Of a stretch of DNA of 64,000 nucleotides, positions 57,437 through 64,000 are shown piece after piece. Every line of letters begins with the position of its first letter. Positions within the stretch are counted from its first letter, which is position 1. The position numbers and the translations under genes were made by a program. The stretch is from positions 434,001-498,000 of the forward strand of contig JAJEKV010000218.1 in NCBI GenBank assembly GCA_021234155.1, in the 5' to 3' direction. The notes below the pieces were generated by a model. The model was given only the letters and a program-made list of their open reading frames with translations. It had not been told where the DNA came from and searched no databases. The DNA is from Isoetes taiwanensis (lineage: Eukaryota > Streptophyta > Lycopodiopsida > Isoetales > Isoetaceae).

Positions 57437-60400
57437 ATACATTAACGTCCCTCAGGCCGTGAGGCCCCCGGACTTGTGTAGCATCCTGCGAGCTCCCAAA
57501 GGGTGCTGCCAGCAAACAGACGCATAGGTTTTATGTAGCCATCTAGCGGGCTTCTCTTGTTCTTTATATTACCCGCATCGTGCTTATAGCTGGCTTCTTG
57601 GCCATACACAAATGCATCGCTATAAACAGTTTTGAACTGTACTTTTTGGGCTTCTCTGATCCGCCTCATCCGTGCTTTTCAGATTATTAGCCCTCTCTCT
57701 TTGTGCACCCCCCGGTGTCTTATTATCATTTCTTTTATAGCTTTCGCTACATCTGTGAGTGTCTCTTCTTTGTCCATCAGTGCTGGGAGTGGGAGATCCC
57801 ACCTGACCTTGTTAAATTTGGACCTTATGTCGGTGTAAACCGGGCACTCTTTTACCATGTGCTCTTCGTCTTCTATTTTTCCTGAGTCACATACTCGGCA
57901 TATTCGCTCTCCGCTTCTATCTATTTTCCTCCATCTATCTTTTTCTCAACCGGAGGTCGTGGCTTCCCATCCTGAATGTGGCCAGCGTTCCCCTGTTACT
58001 TTTATTCAACATGCTGCTTTTGTATGTGATATGCCCTATCTGTCCCCCTGGATTGAAGGTTTCCAATAGCCAGTTTGCCTTAGGTCCTGTGTGCCGTGCC
58101 AGCCAGTTCCTCATTGCTCTGCCTGTCCATTCTTCGTCCCATCCGTCCGCTTGTATAATCTGGCTTAGTTGCATCCCCATACTTGCCGTCTATTTAAGCC
58201 AAATCGTTAAACCATCCCCCTTTTGTTGTTATGTCTTTGTTGTTGATTCATCTATCGCTAGTGACTACGGGGCTTTTGTCCTCTTTCCCATAGCTATTGT
58301 CTTTTATTAGATACCTAATTGTTCTCCCGTGCCCTCACTTCCATTGGCTTTTCCCCCGCCTCATATAAGATTGTTGCTAATGATGTACCTGTCTTCACCT
58401 TGAAATTCTGTCCGTGCCATTGCCTCAAGATACCTTCTTGTTTTTCCCATTTTTCTTCTCTCGACAGGCCTGGTCCCCATGTTCTCATCAGGTATAACCG
58501 TGTTGATGCTACTATTGTGCTAAATAGGTATGCTTTGATTTCCCAATTGGTGATCTTGTTGTTGTTGCAATAATTCATCATGATGTAATAATTGCCTATT
58601 GCTGCTTGGAACTGTATCCATCCTTTTTGACCATTTCCCCCCTCCATGTGTGTCATATCCCAGATATCTGTACCCTGTGGCTTCTTCTAGTACCTCCCCC
58701 TTGTATCTAAATGGCCTGTGCTTTATCTTTGTACCGAAGGTCACTATTTTTGTTTTTCCCAGGTTGACTGTCAGTCCTGTCTCCTCACAAAATTCCTCTA
58801 GTATCTCTAGCATTCTGTGCATCCCTTTGGCTTTGGTTGCCATCATACCTAAATCATCTGCATATAGCATTATTGGGACTTTTGTTTTCCCTATCATTGG
58901 TGCTTCACTGTCTCCCCGTCTTTCCTTGACAAACTCCTGTAGGGCATCTATGTATATCCCAAACAGTGTGGGTGATAGTGGACATCCTTGCTTTACTCTT
59001 GTGTCGCATTCTATGGCTTCTCCTCCCCCATCTGTTTTGGCATATACCTTTTGGTATAGCCTTGCGATTGATCCTACTAACTCTTCTGGTGCTCTTAGTC
59101 CTATTAGTCTAAGTAGAAGCTTATCCCTAGGCACTGTGTCGAAGGCTTTTTTAAAGTCCACGAAGCAACATATGATCTTCTTGTTACTCTCCCTTGTCTG
59201 CTCTATCATTATCCTTAGGGTTACCAAATGGTCCGTAGTCGAATACTACTGGTGAAAACCCGCTCGGCCTTGTGCTCGAAGCTTCCCCGCCTTGCATTTT
59301 CACTTTTTTTGATCCGTTTTTCGAACCATTTCGCGAATACTGAACTGACCATAATAGTCCTGTAATTGCTCGGTTCTTCCTTGTTTCCTCCTTTGTGAAG
59401 CGGGATTACCTTGTTAAACTGCCATCCTTCCGGAAGACCCGAATGTACTACCTCATTGAATATTTCTGTTATGATCCCTATTATCTCTGTTCCTACGCAT
59501 TTCAGCATCTCCGCTGTTAGCCCATATAGATCCGGAGCTTTATTGTTTGCCATTTTGTTTAGCGCCCATGTCACTTCTTCCTTGGAGAAGGGGGGTTTGT
59601 GTCTACCTTCTGGGTCCATGATTGGTGCAGCTCCTGTTTTGTACAGCCGTTCTAGGTATCTTGTCCAGTCTATTTCTGTTTCCGTTCTTCTCCCCTCCTC
59701 CCCTGCTGTTGTATCCGCTTTTGTTTTTGAGCCTTTTTTCATATTGTTCCAGAATACCTTAGGTCTCCTTTTCAGATCTTCGGCCAATCCCCATTGATGG
59801 TTCTTCAGGTCCTGAGCTTTCTTTCTTTTCAGTATTTTCACATATTTGCTGCGTTCCTCTTGGTATGCCTCAGTTCCTTTTGCCTGTTTGACTTTCCTTC
59901 GTTGTTCCATGCACCCTTCGTCAAACCATACTGACCTTCGAAATGCTATAGCCCTCCTTCCCCTTTCTCTTCTCCCGAACGCCACTCTAGCTGCTTCTTC
60001 CAAGATGTCATTCATGTCATTCCCTTTGTCCTTCATTCCCTCTCCCCATTCCTTTGCTTTTATTTCCATTTTTACCGTTTTTATGAATGTTCCCACTATG
60101 TTCTCTCTGAATTTAATTGCTATTTTGGCCTGTTTGCCTATTCCTTGCTCCTCATCTGTTCTTCCCCTTGCCACATTCATTTTGAGCAATATGGGTCTGT
60201 GTCCCTCCCTCCTTCCTAGCGGCCATTCCCCTAATTCCATCTTTCCGATTTCCTTTATTGCTTCCTCATTTGCTATCACATAGTCTACTATACTGCTCCC
60301 GTGGGCGTTTGTGCTTGTGAACTGGCCTGAATCTTCCCATCTTCTTAGGCCATTGCATATAATTGTATCTGTCGCTGTACATACCTCCATCAGTGTTTCT

Positions 60401-60960
60401 CCTCTCGCTGTCAACTCCATTTCGTCTACCGTGTCCCGCTGCCATTCCTCCCCTCTTCCAACCTGTGTCCACTGCCCACTCTCGTTGTCTACCCCTGCTT
60501 TATGTGATTGTTCCCGTCCCGTCCTTGCGTTAATATCCCCTACTATGATCAGCATTCCCTTATCCCTATGTCGCATGGCAACCTCTCCCATGCTTAATAG
60601 TTCCAGTTTATCACATTGGGGCGGATAGTATACTATTAGCAAATATAGATTTCTGTAATCAAGCAACACAACATTTATAAGCATGTATCGTTTATTAATG
60701 TCATTTTCCAAAATACATGCTTTTTACGATCATGCTGCTATTCCTAATGTAGCGAGGCTAGCCCCCGCGCTTCCTCTTCCTATTTTGTAGTTCTTTTCCC
60801 TCCAACGGGTGAACAAAGTGTAGCTTTGGTTCATCCGTAACCTCTTTGTCTTTGTGTTCCCATGTCTCTACCGGGCATATGATATCCGGTCTCGCTTCGT
60901 TTAGGCGTTCTCCATCATCCCAAGGATATCCATTGCAATTCGATTACCGGTCGTTACTTC
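57437..60960 (-). pseudogene. LINE ORF2: AP endonuclease and reverse transcriptase (frameshifted)
   Basis: Endonuclease strings are RPDIICPVETWEHKD (about 60890), LIIVGDINARTGREQSH (about 60540), GSSIVDYVIAN (about 60290) and EGHRPILLKMN (about 60200). The RT follows: NKAPDLYGLTAEMLKCVG (about 59545), NYRTIMVSSVFAKWFEKR (about 59350), CFVDFKKAFDTVPRDKLLLR (about 59160), VKQGCPLSPTLFGIYIDALQ (about 58990), MLYADDLGMM (about 58855) and GYRYLGYD (about 58670). The catalytic YADD is intact. Frames change near 59227, 58600 and 58315, and stops occur near 60750. The C-terminal part (58180-57442) contains a WLARHTGP segment and spaced residues typical of a LINE tail domain. Better preserved than the other LINEs here, but not an intact frame. 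Confidence 0.88.
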
Positions 60961-61166
60961 TTCCTTCCTTTACGCACCCCCTGCCTCCCCGCTTGCTATT
61001 CTATCGCGTGTCCTTTCCTTTAGTTTGCCCTCTCGTTTTTTTGCTCCCACGATCCCCACTCTCTCCCTTGTCAGCTTTATGTTCTGATCTAGGTCCCTTC
61101 CGACCTCTTTTCCGCTTCCCCATCCTAGCTGTGTCTATGTTAGAATCTTGGGTCTTTGTTTCCGGT

Positions 61167-61965
61167 CTATTCCCCGGATGGTGTTATTTCCCTCATCATT
61201 TTCTTAGCTGTCCTCCTGTCCTCTCCTTTGCCTCCGTTTCTTGGTTTCCCATCTCCCCTCGGGTCCTGTGGGTCCATCCCCTCTTTCTGCGTTGTCGATT
61301 CTTGCGGTGTATTCTCCCTGCCTCTTTTGAGGTATAGTTTCCCATTCTTTACCCCACACTTTGTACTCCGCTCGGCTTCAGTTCTCGACTTCATGAGTTC
61401 TCTGTGTAATCCCTGTCTCTGCATGGGTGTTAGGGCCTCTTGTACTTTGAGTCCATTCCTGAGTTTGAACCCTGCGTGAATGATTCTTTCCTTGGCTGCC
61501 GGGTCCCTCATAGTCACATTTATATGTCTCACTCTCCCTCTCAAGCTCACGCGGCTGCTTTCACTATCACATTCTGTGTTCTCAAAAAGCGTTCTCCATG
61601 ATTTCTGCGCGGTGACGAAGCGTGTCTTCGTAGGGCCTCTCGGCTACTCCTATCAACCTTACATCATGTTTTATCCTTTCCTGTTCTTTGAACTCCACTA
61701 TGTGCGGTTTAATCCTATCAAAACTCTGCCACGCATCTAGATCTATTTGTTGCTTTTCTAATATCACCAACCTTTGTATGATTTCGCCTTTTCTTTCTCC
61801 ACCTCTTCCATCCTCTTTCAATTTCCACCTCTGTATCTTCCACCACCGCACCGTTCTTCCACTTTCCCTATAAACTTCTTTGTTACATTTGCCTTTGCGC
61901 TCGCCGATTATTGTTGAGCTTCCATCCTCGGGATACGGCTTCCATTGCACATCCATCTGTGCCAA
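61167..61965 (-). pseudogene. LINE ORF1-like protein
   Basis: Two frames, 61965-61582 and 61550-61167, together give a charged protein (MAQMDVQWKPYPEDGSS..., then INVTMRDPAAKERIIHAGFK and LHRELMKSRTEAE). The second part has the look of the C-terminal domain of L1-type ORF1 (nucleic-acid binding), judged by eye. It precedes ORF2 as expected. The shift between frames near 61570 suggests decay. Confidence 0.6.
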
Positions 61966-62382
61966 GAAGTCTTGCGGATCTGTTTGAGTTCTTCCCTGCT
62001 TGCACCCCCTGCTCCTGATTGGCCAGCCATTCTTCCTTCTGTTGTTGTGGTTATACCGCTTCGCCGAATTCCTTTCCCGCCGCTCGCTCTCTTCTGTGTG
62101 TTCCTGTATCCTAATTCTCTTCCGCGGGCTTACTATATCGTGTTTCCTTATGTATCCGTTTGGGCTTTTCCCCCCATATCCTTTCAGTTTTGAATTTCAA
62201 ATTTCAAATTATCCCATCCAAGATACGCCTATTGAATGTTTGTGTCCGCTCTTTACTCTCGGCGTTTGTTGGCTGGCCCCCAGATCTGTATTCAATTCCC
62301 TGGGTTCCGTGATTTCTGATATCATATGAGCTATCTTGTTTTCGTTTGTTCCTTTTGGCAGTGGGTTTTCTGTGACTTTGGT

Positions 62383-62620
62383 GCACCAGCCGGAGGATTG
62401 GATCCTCACTGTCCTGGTGTACGGTCGGGGAGTTGCCTCCCACTATCCCGTACTTGGCAACCTCTGTCTTTCCACTTCCATTTTCGTTTCCATTTTAAGG
62501 GCTGGGTAAGTTGGTGTCTGTTGCTTAGTAGTCGGCACCAGCCGGCGGGCTAATTTCCCACGCTGTCCTGGTGTATGGCGGAGACATCCGTCTCTCTGTC
62601 CCATACCTTAGCCTTCCACA
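62383..62620 (-). repeat. 5' UTR tandem repeat of the LINE, two copies 152 bp apart
   Basis: GCACCAGCCGG...CTGTCCTGGTGTA.GG followed by CCC.TA.C occurs at about 62383 and 62535. Repeated units in a LINE 5' UTR often act as promoter monomers; that role is inferred here. Confidence 0.75.
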
Positions 62621-62990
62621 CTTTGCACCATCTACTCCTAGACCCCTTATATATCTGATGTCTGTTCGTCCATCCTTTGTTGTTGTTGCATCTCCTGGAT
62701 TAAGGGAGGTTGGCGTACCCTCCCAGCTTTCGTACATGTCGCTACGTCGTGTATAATACATTTACCCGCTTTGCCGTATTATTTTCTTTTTTATGTTTTG
62801 CCCCTATGTGGGTCCCTACCCGTGGGCCTGTTGCCCCATTATATATACGCCCTTCCTTACTTTCGGTTGTATTTCTGCCATCCTGCTATGTGTATCTTCT
62901 CAAGATCCTATACCTGTATTTACTCGTGTACGGGTGTCAGGTACTAGGTCTTAAGTATATCCCATTTTTGTCCCCTACCACCGTCGTTGC

Positions 62991-64000
62991 ATAGAAATGT
63001 TACCATATGTCTAATTCTGACATCTCGTTGGTCGTCCAATTTGTGCCTGTTACTGGAATGAAGTCGTAAGCTGAATAACTGCCTAGTTTGCTGTCAAGCC
63101 CGCCAGTCCTATATTTGATGATGTTGACATGCGTAGCTGACCTCTAGGTATCCTATCCTATATCCCCATGTGTCACCCGTCATGGTTTCATATAGTCACC
63201 CCGAGAAGTATCATCTGGTTATATTATATTGGGCTACAGAATATATATAAGGGGTATGTCGTTTTCATTTCAGAGAGTTAATGAACGTTACCAAGGCAGC
63301 ACTACTATGCAAACATTCGAAGCCATACTTACTGCATAATTCTACATTCTATTCACAAAAAAGTTGTTTCTCTCATTTATATTTCCTGGCTACATTTACA
63401 TTCGCCTTTCCTGGCTTTTACAACCATTCCTATCCAAAATCCAAAATCGAGAATCGATTTTTATCACACCAGAATTGTATCCCTTCTGATCGAGATTATC
63501 TGCACTGAGCTTGCTTACAGTCAAAAGCTGGAACATATTATATATCCTTGGCGGCCTCTCGAATGCTATTGTCGTTGCTGGCTCTAAATAATCTGATCAT
63601 AGAGTTATCTTAAACGGAAAACAGGACAGAACAGAACAGAATAGATTAAAACAAAAACAAAAAGAAAAAGATAGGACCGAAAAGCCCTGGCATGCATCTC
63701 TTTTTTCTTGGAAAGACTAATTTTTTGGTTTCTTTTCAGAGGACGGTTCCCCGATCTTCTTAACCTTTTCCAGATTTCTCCCTATATACGCCCGGCACAG
63801 AAAATCAACGGGGTTCTTTTCACAGCAGTAGATACAGACCTTCCCGAAATCACATACCAAAAGATTGTGTTGGAAATTCGAGGACCTCTGTATAGCAGCA
63901 TGGACCTGTAATCTGTTGAAGCACTGCATGGTTCGATCCAGGTCTTGGCGTCTCACTGTGTCGTTCTTGTCGCCCAATACTCCGAGAACTTCCAACAATC
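62991..64000. other. Right edge, one unassigned open frame
   Basis: 62991-63716 shows no recognisable gene; a TATATATAAGG string occurs near 63242. On the minus strand, 63998-63717 is open (93 codons) and holds VCDFGKVCIYCCEKNPVDFL with clustered Cys, possibly part of a zinc-binding exon that continues beyond the window. I do not recognise it. Confidence 0.35.

Larger units (their letters stand above)
57308..62990 (-). mobile_element. LINE retrotransposon, near full length, minus strand
   Basis: The order on the minus strand is a 5' UTR with repeats (62990-62000), ORF1-like (61965-61167), ORF2 with endonuclease and RT (about 60960-57437), a short 3' UTR and a (TTCTA)n tail. The protein sequence is unlike the LINE family at 23.3-37.6 kb, so it is a separate lineage. 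The 5' border is approximate and no target duplication was found. Confidence 0.85.

Noticed and set aside
57294-57515. Minus-strand frame with LFYSI repeats
   Set aside because: It is the translation of the (TAGAA)n microsatellite tail of the LINE.
58599-61337. Plus-strand open frames opposite the minus-strand LINE (for example 58599-59255, 59411-59797, 59846-60283, 60846-61337)
   Set aside because: They mirror the endonuclease, RT and ORF1 coding strand and show no domains of their own.

Overview
The window looks like a piece of a large, transposon-packed land-plant nuclear genome. The best host evidence is an intron-containing MEKK1-type MAP kinase kinase kinase domain at about 14.2-16.6 kb. 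A decayed plant-type PPR gene lies near 50.3-51.8 kb, and there are several plant-style Helitron 3' ends. The mix of transposase types suggests a non-seed plant such as a fern, lycophyte or bryophyte, but that is only an impression. Nearly everything else is mobile DNA, much of it nested and decayed.

Layout. (1) 1-13.2 kb: an autonomous-type Helitron (HUH Rep plus Pif1 helicase). The 3' end of a LINE abuts it on the left, and its helicase is split by an 8.46-kb DNA transposon, here called Tn-A (3324-11786), with an exact AAGG target duplication. (2) 14.2-16.6 kb: MEKK-like kinase exons; one intron carries two fold-back or MITE elements. (3) About 17.5-23.3 kb: element C, with a coiled-coil/RING-H2 gene and an FCP1/HAD-like gene on the plus strand, converging on a DDE-type transposase gene on the minus strand. 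(4) 23.3-37.6 kb: a LINE (ORF1, AP endonuclease, RT) split by Tn-B (26324-35241), a second 8.9-kb transposon built like Tn-A. (5) 37.6-46.9 kb: gene-poor sequence between two Helitron 3' ends. (6) 46.9-50 kb: element D, a MULE-like transposase next to an array of 20-bp repeats. (7) 50.3-57.1 kb: PPR pseudogene, LINE remnants, a 44-bp perfect palindrome and a MITE with an 8-bp target duplication. (8) 57.3-63 kb: a fairly complete LINE on the minus strand with a (TTCTA)n tail.

The most interesting system is shared by Tn-A and Tn-B. Each carries a minus-strand transposase gene (DUF7869-like core, C-terminal tudor/chromo-like region). Diverging from it is a plus-strand, multi-exon gene that appears to encode a ParB/sulfiredoxin-like domain followed by a beta-class DNA methyltransferase. 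Each element also carries arrays of short palindromes, in the divergent intergenic region and in introns of the methyltransferase gene. The palindrome differs completely between the two (GTGTATTC/GAATACAC half-sites in Tn-A, CGGTATAAATTTATACCG in Tn-B), while gene order, array position, regular spacing and a subterminal GGAATCTTT box are the same. I infer an element-specific recognition system, with palindrome and cognate DNA-binding protein co-diverging. It would be reminiscent of parS/ParB or of the anti-silencing motif arrays of VANDAL elements. Both copies carry frameshifts, so they are fossils of such a system rather than clearly working copies.
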